The notes beneath the pieces were generated by a model that worked only from the letters and a program-made list of their open reading frames with translations, was not told where the DNA came from and ran no database searches. Position numbers and translations under genes: made by a program. Below are positions 1 to 13,379 of a stretch of DNA of 64,000 nt, piece by piece. Origin of the DNA: Perca fluviatilis (Eukaryota > Chordata > Actinopteri > Perciformes > Percidae); assembly GCF_010015445.1 (NCBI RefSeq), contig NC_053133.1, positions 3,318,764 through 3,382,763 on the forward strand. The letters are read 5' to 3'. Positions within the stretch are counted from its first letter, which is position 1. Every line of letters starts with the position of its first letter.

Positions 1-673
1 TAAACCTTCTACCACCAATGTGTTGCCCTTTTGATGTATACCCTCCTGTTTTTACCTCTTATGAGTTTCTCCTAATGTCAGAAAGTGATTTTTTATTATT
101 TATATAAGAAGTATTAAAAGTAAAGAACTCTCCTCCCATTGTAGAAAGTGTAAAGGATCCAACCAGCTGTGTGTTTAATGGTCTCATCATCTCAGCTGGA
201 CTTGTAGGCCGTTATATAGTTGGCTAGTTTACTTTAGAATCAAACATCAGATTTTATAAACTACATGGGTTTTGTGTGCAGAAGTCTTAATGTGTAAAGT
301 AACTAGTAACTAAAGCTGTAACAGACGAATGTAGTGGAGTCAAAAGTACAATAGTTCTCTCTGAGATGTAGCGGAGTAGAAGTAGAAAGTGGCATGAAAC
401 CATAAAATCTGCATGCAATGCCAGTAAAACATACAGCATTTGCGTGAGAAAAAAACCAAAAAAAAAAACAGGAATAACATTAGCTTTGTTCCTACCTTCA
501 CACAGGTTTTTATGTTCCTCAAATGAAACAATATTAAGCTTCAACCATTTTAAATGAGACTCACAAAGGTTATAATATGTTTCAGATCAACTTTTATCTC
601 AGCTGCAAATAACCCCTTATCAAGAGCCATAATGATAATATTACTAAACTACAGGATACAAAAGTTGATTTAC
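1..673. other. frrs1 intron (3' part), no exon found
   Basis: No acceptor-plus-ORF resembling the final FRRS1 helix was found. Positions about 296-410 hold a piece of a very common teleost repeat (GTAGTGGAGT...AAAGTACAATA type), related to the fuller copy at 25423-25633. The rest is AT-rich with no recognised feature. Confidence 0.6.
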
Positions 674-817
674 CTGTCCTGTTAACCATGCATCTTGATT
701 GGACATCCAACAGAATGAAGAACAGAGCCTCCCAGCCAACCATACCACCCATCACTTTCACCAGCCATTGGTCCGTGGTGCTGTCAAGGTACTGCAGGCC
801 TGTGAATATGGCTGCCA
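674..817 (-). CDS. frrs1: frrs1 exon 13: membrane helix, last exon visible
   Basis: Encodes VAAIFTGLQYLD, STTDQWLVKVMGGMVGWEAL and FFILLDVQSRCMVNRT; the pattern matches AAMFLGMDL and GFVAWHVGTEIVLEV of FRRS1. Ends phase 1 at donor GTAAAT (673 down), so at least one more exon with the last helix and C terminus must lie to the left. Confidence 0.92.
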
Positions 818-3800
818 CTGTGTGATGTCACAAAAACAACAACATTCTTTTCAAGACGGTAGTAGAAGTAGAATATCCATTTTTTATTTAATAGTGTACT
901 AAAATAGGCAACTTTTAGGGCAGTTCATAATGTTAGACGAGGGCTTACCGGCTAACACTTTTATAACCAGGGCATTTAAAGCATGGGACCAGTTGAACAA
1001 AAACCTCCTGTCAAAGAAAGAAGAAAAAAAAATATCAAATGATCAGCTGCTGAAACCAGAGTGTCCTCGCCAGCCACTGTGGTTTTCCAAAGTCATTAGC
1101 CACTCAGCTTTTTCACTAGCCACAGTTTTGCGGGAAATTATGTTAAATTTTATTAAAGTCGACTACAATTTACTTTAAGAACTAGATTTACAACCCTTTA
1201 AAGGGGCGCTATGCAGTTTTGGCCATTTCTTCACTTTTTTGCTGGCCGGTTTCTCTATAGAGCTCCCCCTACAGGTTTCTCTATAGAGCTCCCCTACAGG
1301 TTTCTCTATAGAGCTCCCCCTACAGGTTTCTCTATAGAGCTCCTCCTACAGGTTTCTCTATAGAGCTCCCCCTACAGGTTTCTCTATAGAGCTCCTCCTA
1401 CAGGTTTCTCTATAGAGCCCCCTACAGGTTTCTCTATAGAGCTCCCCCTACAGGTTTCTCTATAGAGCTCCCTACAGGTTTCTCTATAGAGCCCCCTACA
1501 GGTTTCTCTATAAGGCTCCCCTACAGGTTTCTCTATAGAGCCCCTACGGTTTCTCTATAGAGCTCCCCCAACAGGTTTTTCTATAGAGCCCCCTACAGGT
1601 TTCTCTATAGAGCTCCCCCTACAGGTTTCTCTATAGAGCCCAACAGGTTTCTCTATAGAGGCTCCCCCCAGGTTTCTCTATAGAGCCCCCTACAGGTTTC
1701 TCTATAGAGAGCCCCCTACAGGTTTCTCTATAGAGGCCCCCTACAGGTTTCTCTAGAGCCCCCTACAGGTTTCTCTATAGAGGCCCCCTACAGGTTTCTC
1801 TATAGAGCCCTACAGGTTTCTCTATAGAGCCCCCTACAGGTTTCTCTATAGAGTCCCCCTACAGGTTTCTCTATAGAGCCCCCTACAGGTTTCTCTATAG
1901 AGCGCCCCCTACAGGTTTCTCTATAGAGCCCCCTACAGGTTTCTCTATAGAGCCCCCTACAGGTTTCTCTATAGAGCCCCCCCTACAGGTTTCTCTATAG
2001 AGCCCCCTACAGGTTTCTCTATAGAGCGCCCCATACAGCTTCAGAATAGATATTTGGTAGCTCCTATGTTTACTTGTGTTTTCCTAGCTTTCTGCTTCTC
2101 AGCCATGACGATAGTGTGAAAAACTCCATCGCTACCTTGTTGGCCGGTTCCTGAATGGGCGTATGTGTGCAGTGCCGAGAACCAATTTGTTACATGGCGA
2201 GACCTGATATCACGCCATTCTAGGCTGGTGGCTTGCCGGCCGAAAGTTGCAAGGGTGGCGAGAAGACCACCATTCAACTCGAAAAAAGTCATATAACCAC
2301 TCCAATGACTAGTTAAGGTAAATTAAGCTAGAAAAATGGCATAGTTCCCCTTTAAATCAGGGATGCACCGAATCCAGGATCCGGATTCGGCAGAATATTG
2401 GGCTTTTTGACAGTGTTTGGTTTCTGCTGAACCTTAGAATTTTTTTTCCACCAAACCGAACCCTACGCTTGCACTATGCTCGCTACGCTGGTCGACGTAA
2501 TGACGGCGCCGTTGATTACAGGAAGGTGTTTACGTAGGTGGAGTGTTAAATGCAGCAGGCTGTGAGAAAGTGGAAATGGAACTCGTGAGTAGAACAAGTG
2601 TTGTTTGGCAGTACTTTCAGTCAAAAGAAGGCCGTTCAAGTCCAGCTACATGTTCAATCTGCAATGCTGATTTGTCTGGTGGTGGCGAGGACCCTAAACA
2701 ATACACAACATCCCCGCTGTTACAACATTTGGTATGAAACATCCGAAAGAATACGAGTTGTGCATGAAGGAATCTACAGACAGCAGCCAAAATGCAGCAA
2801 CTTCAGGTACGAAAAATACGCTGCTGTGGACGTTGTTTACTTCATGAATGTGCTTACTGTGTTAATGGACTGAGGATGGGAGTAGGATTCAGTATTCGGT
2901 TTCTTATCAGCAGAATCTTAACCAGTGGATTCAATATTCGGCCGAACCCCAAAAATCTGGATTCGGTGCATCCCTACTTTAAACACTATGGACATCACAT
3001 ATTAAGCTAAGGTTGTGTGTAAACCTCCACTTTGCAAACTTAAGACAGACATAAAGAGTCTTATTGCATAAGTAATGCAGGGGTGTAGAAGATTAATTGA
3101 AAGGGGTTTGGCGCAAGAGCTTACGCGTCAATCAAGCAGAGCAGCTGGCACTGATGAGAAGCGGAGTGCAACAGAGCAAACCTTTTTTTTTAATCAGTCT
3201 GGTGTTGTGCTGCGTGCACCCTCTACTTCTTTTACAAACCTATTGTCAAAATGTTTTTCCCGCCACAGGCACAACCATTTCCTCGGCTAAATCCACCATG
3301 TAGGGTGCAGGGGCTGAACAGAGCTCTGGGGGATATTTTACAGGATTTTGTGGTTCGGGAGAAGCAGATGTCCATGTCCACCTGAATGGAGGTCTTAAAG
3401 GCGGTTACACACCAACCAGACGGCCAACCGTCAGCAGAAAAGCCAGTTGGACTGATCAGTCTCCCCTTGTTGGTCCAAAAAGTGCCTCAGAACACACTGA
3501 AGAGACGAGACGTAATACGTCTCCATAACAGCAGGCGGCGCTAATCTGCCCAAAATATTTAAACCGGCAGCTGATTGGATGAATGCATCACGTGGGTTTG
3601 TTTTCTCCGAAAATTCTAAGCCAGACTGTCATGGCGGCTCGTTCAGAATACGATCTCATATTGTACTAAATTAGTTCACCAAAACGTGTTTCTGTAAACA
3701 TTTTAAGAGAGAAATAGGCCATGCAGTTGCTCTACAAAGGTCAGTTTAAAAGATTTTCGTCAGATTTTGAGAGACTCTATTCACGCTCATTCCGCTCGCC

Positions 3801-4002
3801 ATTTCCGGATGAGTCCCGACCGCCCTGCCTCCGACTGAACACGTCAGGTCGGCCAAAATGAACACCGACAGCCCCTCAGACGGACGACGGCACGGAACAC
3901 ACCGAACAGACTCGAGTCACCGACCTCGCCAGACTGTCGACTGATTGTCGGGTTAGTGTGTCAGTGCCTTAACAGACCCTGAATTGTGGGCTACAGCTGA
4001 GT

Positions 4003-4085
<83 letters not shown>

Positions 4086-7000
4086 GGGTACCTACCGTGG
4101 ATGTTGTGGTGCACAGCGCAGCAGAGCCATAATGGGCTGGAGGAACGAAAGGATCATGACCAGGCAGCCTAACACGGGATGGACTCCCTGAAAGTGAGTA
4201 GAATGTTTATTCATACAGCACGTATCACAGTCAGTCCCAAAGTGCTATAATGAATACATTAAAACCCATCGATACCCAATAAAAATGGGCAAGGAACATA
4301 ACATCACATAGTAATACAATCAGCAATGGGGCTAATCAAACGCCTGATGAAGATGCATCCTTAATTTCAATTCAATTCAATTTTATTTATAGTATCAAAT
4401 CATAACATAAGTTATCTCGAGACACTTTACAGATAGAGTAGGTCTAGACCACACTCTATAATTTACAAAGCCCCAACAATTCCAACAATTCCAGTAATTC
4501 CCTCAAGAGCAAGCAGTGCGACAGTGGCGAGGAAAAACTCCCTCTTGGGAAGAAACCTCGGACAGACCCAGGCTCTTGGTAGGCGGTGTCTGACGAGCCG
4601 GTTGGGGGTGTGATGAACAGTGGCGATAGTAGTCACATTAATAATGGAACAGTGACTGGATGTAGCGGGAAGCTGCAGGGTTCAGCAGGACGCAGCATGA
4701 GCTTGCTTTAAATCCTTAGCTGCTTTAAATTGTTTTTAAATAAACAGAGGCTGCCTTTTATTGTTTTGAAGGCTCGGTTACCTTTAGTTCTCAGCTTTAT
4801 ACGGGGAACAGCCAGGGAGCCCTGATTTGAGGACCTTAAAGATCTGATGACAACATCAGGGTGCAGCAGATCACTAATGTAAGCCGGTGTCAGGCCATGA
4901 ATGGCTCCGTATGTAACGACAAGAATCTGGAACTGCATCCTGAATTTAACAGGGAGCCAGTGCACAGAGGCCAGGATGGGGGTAATGTAACATGACCTCC
5001 TAGACTTTGTCAACAGCCTAGAAGCAGAATTCTGCACCAGTTGTAAGCAATCTACATATGATTTGCTGAGCGCAAAGTAAAGTAAAAAAGAGAATAACAA
5101 AAATCCAAACACGGGGAAACAAAGGTATATATATAATCATTTCTAATTCAGCTTAGGATACAACACACCTGAGTTTCACAATGTTTCTGATGTGGCAAAA
5201 AAAAGAAGCGCAGATCAAGGACTTGACATGCTTGTCAAGGTTCATAGCCTGATCAAAAGTAACCCATTAAGCGTGATTTATACTTCTGCATAAAATCTAC
5301 GCCATGGCTACATACGTAGGTCTCTACGCTGTAGCCTGATGTGCGGCTCTCGAAAAATGTAACTACATGTTGCCGCGGTGTACATCGCTCGCTCGTGGCT
5401 TGGTCGTTTTTTCTCCTATCCCATAATGTATCTGTGGAGAGGCCAGACCTTCCTTCGCAGCGCTGTGGAGATACGTCTGGCAATGCGAGACTAATGAGAA
5501 ACAGACTGCTTCCAAAGATAATGCCTCAACAATACACCAGAGGCTAAAAAAGAAAAAAAAGAGTCCCACAGCAGTGCTGGTGTACTGACCCCAGACCATT
5601 TTTGTTCGTATGAGAAGATGAGGATGAAGGCGATGATTGTGGCTGCTACTGTCAGAATCATCACGCCAACGTGGACCTTGGGAAACACAAACGTGATACA
5701 GAGCTCAGGAGACGTGCAGAATCAACTGCACCTGAGAGAGGACAGGCTTGGACTAGGGATTGACAGATACTGGTTTTTCATGGCCGATACCGATTATTAG
5801 TAGTTAATGAAACAGATAACCGATAATTGGAACCAATATGCATTTACAGTGAAAATGAAAATCTTTGAGTCAAAATTAGGATTTTGGAATGTTACAAACT
5901 CCAACACAAAACTGTGTTTAAATGCTTTAAGCAATTATTTAATAAATTAGAAACTTTCACCATAATCCCGAGTAACAGACAGGAGATAGTGTTGTTGGGG
6001 GGGTGGGGACATGAAGTCAGACTCAGTGGTGAGTGAAACCAAAGCAGAGGGTCAGACACAGAGCTGTAGCCGAGTCGATAATCAGTCAATCCCTATCTTG
6101 GACCGAACTCTCTGAAGAGTGTTATGGCAGTAACCCATTTAACAGGAACAGCCTAATATTGTCAGAAATAACAAGTCAGTGAGACAAAACACACCATGGA
6201 CCTTTCTGATATATTCTCATATATATAAAATTAGTGTATTTCCTTTAAATGTGACTATATGTTTCCTTTTTTTAATTTCCTTTTTTGGTAGTGTGCAGCC
6301 ATTGTGAGAGCCTGAATGGATGTAAGAACCCTACTGTGATAATTTGGACACATCTACAATGTATCTGAAATGTTTCTCTAATTGATATCCTCAGTAATAA
6401 CTAAAGACATAAGCTCAGTTTGGGGTAAATTATAATGGGAATTTGGCATCATTTTTGATATCAAATAAAGCGCTTTACTCTGCAAGATATCAAAAATGAT
6501 GCCAACCTTAAGGTTGTAGAAGAAAATGTAATTACTAAACAGTTTTAGTCAACTTATGCTAATATTCTCTTTCTTGTTCACTGATCAAGTTCCTGCTGAC
6601 TTTGTAATCTCATATCTTTGTGTGCTTTTTTCAAATGTTTTTGTTCATGCATCTTACTGAAAAAGACAACCTGATGAAAAGTGGGATATTTAAAAAAGAT
6701 ATTTTGTGGTGCATTGTTGTATCTATGAAGTCTTACCACAAACCAGACATCTTTGCCTATCACTTTCTCTCCTTTGGCCGTTTTTTTCAGATATCGAGCT
6801 ACCATCATTCCAAGTGATCCGAGGGTCATCCAGGATATCAGCATCAGTGCTCCTGAAGCACAATTTAATGTTGGAAATGTAATGTTGGAATGCTGCCCAG
6901 CTACCACCACATACATAGTTTTATAACTGAACATTCATTTCTTCTCGTCCCAACACAAAACGTCTCTCTGTGAGGTGACTATGGATGGTTTATTTAAAGG

Positions 7001-10000
7001 TCCCATGGCATGAAAATTTCACTTTATGAGGTTTTTTAACATTAATATGCATTCCCCCAGCCTGCCTATGGTCCCCAATTGGCTTGAAATAGTGATAGGT
7101 GTAAACCGAGCCCTGGGTATCCTGCTCTGCCTTTGAGAAAATGAAAGCTCAGATGGGCCAATCTGGAATCTTCTCCTTATGAGGTCATAAGGAGCAAGGT
7201 TACCTTCCCTTTCTTGGCTTTGCCCGGCCAGAGAATTTGGCCAACCCATGGGAGAGAGACATCATGGCTTTCAAACGAGAAAAGTGGCAATTGGTCAAGG
7301 CCACACCCCCAACCTCCACCTTGCCCCCCCTCTCTCCTCCTCAGTAGCTACAGACACAAAAAATCCTAAGGAAAGATCATTGTGGGACTGGCTCTAGTGG
7401 CTGTAATTCTGCACCAAGGCTGAATTTCGGGAAAGAGACTTCAGATATAGTATTAGGGGACCACTAAGGTCTATATAAAAGAGACTTCAGATACAGTATT
7501 AGGGGACCACTAAGGTCTATATAAAAGAGACTTCAGATACAGTATTAGGGGACCACTAAGGCCTATGTAAAAGAGACTTCAGATACAGTATTAGGGGACC
7601 ACTAAGGTCTATATAAAAGAGACTTCAGATACAGTATTAGGGGACCACTAAGGTCTATATAAAAGCATCCAAAGAGCAGCATGTCATAGGACCTTTAATA
7701 GTTTAGGGTGCCTTGTCCCCCGCCTGTGCAGCGTGAAGCTTTGTGAGGCTTGTCCATTGGTGATAACAGTGGCCGAAGGTGAGGTGTACAGAATCTTGAC
7801 CCAGGTAATAAATGATTCCTCAAAGCCAAAACACTGTAATTTGTCCAGTTTACTTTGACGAAGGCGGTTTCTGCATATAAGTTGGCTGTGATGGTTGTAA
7901 TGATGAGTAATGCAATAAATTAATTATGGATGAATATCTACCTTTGATCAAGGCTTGATCTGGGTTAATTATGCATGGAGTGGCTTTTTCTATTCCGTGA
8001 ACAAGCGTCTTACTGATGATTGATTGGGTCTTTGTTAGGTTAGGTTACTAATCTTAAAACCCTTACTAACCACTGCTCCTTGTATGCTCGGGTTGGCTGG
8101 TCTGCATTGTCCACTCACAGACTTAATCATTGTCATATTTTTTATTTATAAAGCTATTCTCGGTCTGCTTCCGTCTTACCTGTAGTGCTATATCCATGAG
8201 AAAAAAAGGAAGTCATTGTTCCCAGGGCTTATTCCTGTTATCTCTAAAGTCTGCACTGAACTGTTTAAAAGGGTGTTTAAATATGCTGCTATCTCTACGT
8301 GGAACGATTTGCAAAATTGAACCTTCGTGAGTTGGTCTCACTAGATGTTTTTAAAGAAATTTGAATCGACATGGAGGCAGGCACATCTAGCTGTAAATGT
8401 TTTGGACCGATTGATCTGTTTGATCCCTGAATTAGTTGACTTCTGGCAAGCATTGTTGAATATCTTGACATTTTATGATCCTGTAATGTATTATGTGTTT
8501 TCATTGTGAACTGTTCTATGTTTTATGTCTGAAACTCTGTTAATTGTGCTGCTGCCTGTCTTGGCCAGGACACTCTTGTAAAGCGATTCTTAATCTCAAT
8601 GGGCCCTATTTTAATGATCTAAGCGCACAGCGTGAAGTGCCTGAATTAATATTAAATGTGTTTTGGGAGTAAGATGCAATAAACCAATCAGATTGTCATC
8701 TCTCATTCCCTTTAAAAGCCAGGCACTTTTGTATAATGGCGCATTGCTATTATGATGGAGGATTTGCTGAGCAGGAAGGAGAGATTTTCAGGTGAAGAAA
8801 CTGATCTGCTCGTGTGTGATGAAAGCACGCAAGCAGATCATATTTAAATACATTTCATATTGTAATATTTTTATTTTTAATCTTCTGCTCATGTTTGTGT
8901 GCTGCTGCGCATCCCTGTGTGTGTGTAACAAGCATGGTGTGCACGTGCTGTGCACGAGCCTAGGCACATTTTTTTGTGTTTGTCTTGTTAAAGAGATAGA
9001 ATGGACCAGAAGTGTTTATGGATCTCTGCAGGGAAGCCATCGGGACCTGGTGCTATTCTTATTAAGATAGTAAGGGAAGTGCAAAGTTTGTCCTGGGTTA
9101 TTGTTTAATTAAGCTTTGGTTTCTTCTTTGCTAAGCTGTGTGCTCTTAAAACTGCTTTCCCTGTTTCCACAGAATAGTTGGTGATGACTTTGGGGAATCA
9201 TTTATTTTAGGAAGGACGCCCACTCTTTTTTAAATCTGTCAAACTCCAGATCTTTGAGAGATGTGTTTAAGTGCCGTCTGGATGCAAGTGCTAAAGGCAA
9301 GGCCAGGGGGCATCAAAATCACAAGGACCTTGACCCTTAACAGCAAATCCAGTAGCTGTCAAGGTGTTGGACTAACCTAGTGACAATCATCACCATGCTT
9401 ACATACTGCTGCTAGCAGGACAAAAAAAAAGTGTCTGGTTTCAGTTGGTGCTACTGTGGACATCCCTCTGGACAGGATCTCACCATGGGCTTTGACGATA
9501 CTAGGTACACCCTCATCTTGAACAACTCCAGGGTCGGAAATGTTTATCATTTTAGTGCTGATGAAGGTTTCTGTATGGATCTGGATTTGTCCTGCAGAAG
9601 ATGCATAAAACAGACAGCTGAATGTTTAGTATTCAGCATTTTAGACACATGTATGGTACTCATAATGTTCCAAAATGATGTAAAATTGCATACTTATTCA
9701 TTGAAAAATGTAACCCTGAATGACATGCAGCAAAGGACCACGGTTCGGACTCAATCCCAGGCCACTAGGCTAAGGACTGAGCCTACATGGGGCGCACGCT
9801 CAACCAGGTGAGCTACCTGGGCACCCAGATGATACTCTTTAAAGAAAAGTATGAAGGAAAAAGGATGCTCAGTTTATTTGGCTTTACATATTTTGTTTAT
9901 AGGCTCTACAAGAGCAGAACGATGGCCAAGTCACCTCTGTGATGTACTGTGAATCTCCATTACAAGACTTGAGCTGACAGCAGTTCTTCTGTTTCTTCAG

Positions 10001-13000
10001 TTCAAGACCAAGCATCACTATTAGGAGTGATATTTACTACTGAGTGAATTGAATAGTGAGAAAAACTATCGCACTACCGATTCAGTAGTACATCACAGAG
10101 TGCTTAAAACTCTCTTATTAGATTCAAGATAAATCTCTTACATTAAAAGACTCATGGACTTGCCTACTCTATATGTTTTTCTTAATGGGGCATGAAAAGT
10201 TTAAAGATCCTTGTTCTAGTTGTAAAATAATTTTCATCCCTGACACAGATAAATAGCTTCCTCCTCCACCATTACACAATGTCTTTATTACCATTGCTGC
10301 TGGGTCCATGGACAAACAGGAGATAGTAGGCATTGCTGTAGCCAGTGGTCCTCGTAAGAGAAATAATGTTCATGGAGGTGAAGGAACAGCTGATCACCCC
10401 GTTCTGCACTGACGCTGTTATATTAGAAACATTCCCCTGGTGGACAGTTAGAAATCATTTCAACGTCAAGTGGAATCCACACAGTTACATATGCAGTTCA
10501 TTCATTGTAAGAGCAAAGACATAGCATTAAATATTTCACAGTCTGGCCTTTCACCTTGTCCAGATATAAATCAGTGTTATCAGAATGACTTAAATACCAG
10601 AGGAAGAATAGTTGGATATGTTCGTCCTGTTGAAAAGGCATGCTGCACCCCCACCATGCCGTTACTGCCGATGCCACAAATATAAATGTCATCGTTTCCC
10701 TGCGGAGAGATAGAGTTAAGAATTAAACACCCACGCTTTTCACCAGAAGTGACTTTTTCTATTAAAAACAGAAAATCAGTGGCTGCCATGTTTGGTTGGA
10801 ATAACAATACAGCTGGATATTCAATAAAGCCCAATTAGTGGCTCTTAAGAACAAGTAAACAGAACATAATCATGATTGTTTGTCAGGCAGGGCTAGGAAT
10901 GACAAATGTCATCTTTGGAGTGCTGATGGTTCTTCAATGTGCTCAGTAAATGTCATTGCATTCGATTTTGAGATTGCTTGGGTCCAAATTAGAAATTTTG
11001 TTGCCTGAAGTTGGACTACACAGACTACAAGAAAAGTGAATTAGTCAAGCTAATCACATAGAACGACTAATTGATAGGACAATCCACAGAAACTTAAAGT
11101 TTGCCATGAGCTTTTGAGATATGGTATGGTATGGTTGGAAAGACTGAAACACTGACCAACTGACAAACCATCCAACATCACCATCCATTGTCTCTTCTGT
11201 TTGCAAGGCAAAAACATGCTGACTCTTGATTTTCAATGGGCCATTTTAGAAAAATATGTGTCTTGGCATTACAACATAGGCCATTTACAGTATGACAGAG
11301 CTCACTGACCATGTTAGGATCATGATATACCTGCTTTTAACCATGTGTTTGCCTAAGCATGATGGCTTCCCTTGTTTATCATGTGTTACTTCAGAGCGTT
11401 GGTTGTGTGTCCTCAGAATGTGCTGCTATGTATTGACAAAATGAAATTAGGAACATGAACTATGGGGGCGGTATTTACCAGGATGTGTGGAAAGGTCTCT
11501 GATCATTGCTGAAAATGTATAACTGCTTAGTACTGAGTTGCAATGAATAATTGTGCAATCTCAGATTCTCAAGGAACATATTCAGATGTTGGTGATCTTC
11601 CTACTCTGCCCTCTGATGGATATACTTTTTAATCCTCCAGGCATACAGAAAGTACAAAGGCAAGTAAGTGAACACTGCTGCCCAAGAGCTGTATTACTAC
11701 AAAGCAGGAAACATTTCAGTCTTCAAATTACCATATTCTGATCATCTGACAATCCAAAAGCGATGTATCCATTAGAAGGACCTTTCATCTCATAGCGGAT
11801 GGCTTCACCTGACACCATCAGGGCTGACATGAAATAACAGTCAGCATTGGCTGGGTCACAGTTTGAAGGCTGACTGAAACACACCTTGCTGACGCTGCAA
11901 TTTGCACTGGAGATACTCTGAAAAACGTAATCATGTTATTATAACCAGAGGAACACAACTCAAGCTGGTCCTCATGATTGACAGTATACAATAGGCATTC
12001 ACTTTGCATCCTGTCAAATCTAGTGTATAGTGTTGACTTTCAAAGACATGCAATTAATATTTTCTTTTTTAACCATAACTACAGTCATTCCCTAACCTTA
12101 ACTTGATTCTATAGACACAGTATATCCGTCTATGGACGCCAAAAGTTATTAAAATTCAATACCCAGCCCTGGAAGTAAGGCTAGCACCAAACAAGAAAGA
12201 GGGCATTAGTGGCTTTAGGCAATTGTTAATCACTCTCAAAGGAGTAGAACATCTCCTAAAACAATCAAGGATAGCAATCTATAATAAAAATAAATATCAA
12301 TTTGTCAAAGCCATGTCTAGTAAAAACAGCAGTTTGAAGGCATTATAACATGAGCTAAAAGACCAAAGGTTAATGAAGCTAACAGTACGTTTCTAGATAA
12401 TTGTGTAAAGCACGATGGATTCCCAATGAGGGTATGAGGTCAAACTGCACGGGCATGAAATAGTTTGAGGTCTTGGACACAAAGTTCTTCCAACTTCTGA
12501 TCATGGCTGCTATATCTGGATGGGGTCCCAGGGCAAAGGGGTGGATAAGTATATAAATATTTAAACAAATCTAAACATAATACATGTGATACATTACAAC
12601 CTACAATGTATGTGATCCCTCCAAAGGGTCTGGGTTTGGCAAGACATCCATGCCTTCGACCCTCTATAAGGGTTGCTGTGGGACTGGAAAGAGGTTCCAG
12701 TGACACTGTGCCCAGATCCAACTTAAGAGCAGTCAATCAGTCTCATCTTCTAAACTTTCACTTTATAGTATATTCCATCTTTTCTACCCTGTGAAGATTG
12801 TAGTGTGAAGTTTTTTAGCCATATTTGGCTGGTGTCTCAGTCAGCCTACTTTGTGGTTTGGTAGTTAGACGGCTATTTTCACACCTTGTTCCTAATCATC
12901 AGAGGTCTCCCTCCAACAAGAACTTTTTTATCTCTACGGACTTCCTGGTTAAATAAAAAAATGAATAAATAATTACTAACAGGTGGTGTAAATTGCTGTA

Positions 13001-13343
13001 TTGTGGTTGTTGTAGTGGGGAGAGTTGTAGATCCACCAGCAACACCATTAGCGAAGGTCAAGGCAGGACTTGTAACATCAACCCAGAATGTGTTGATATT
13101 CTGCACGAAGGTTGTGCTGCAGATGTTGAAACACATGGCAGTTATGCAAAGTAATGAATCACTTTGGTGACCCACTTGAGCATGGTAATAAAAAAGAACA
13201 GAATGGAATAGAACAAAAATAGTTTAATTCAACCTTACTGGAATTGAATGTTTTTTGCGTTTCCTGATGCGTCTGGTGTCCATGTCACCTGAATGGAGGT
13301 CTTAGAAGACCCTGAATTGTGGGCTACAGCTGAGTTCTACACA

Positions 13344-13379
<36 letters not shown>

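Noticed and set aside
287..544. Final exon of frrs1
   Set aside because: The hydrophobic stretch comes from a T-rich run and a common repeat; no acceptor in the required phase and no match to the last FRRS1 helix.
12440..12736. 98-codon minus-strand ORF in frrs1 intron 4
   Set aside because: No similarity to frrs1 or any family I know; flanked by in-frame frrs1 exons; a chance ORF.
13327..13331. Alternative acceptor CTCAG for frrs1 exon 3
   Set aside because: Joining there after the phase-0 end of exon 2 puts a stop (TAG) in the second codon; the TAG at 13337-13339 keeps frame.
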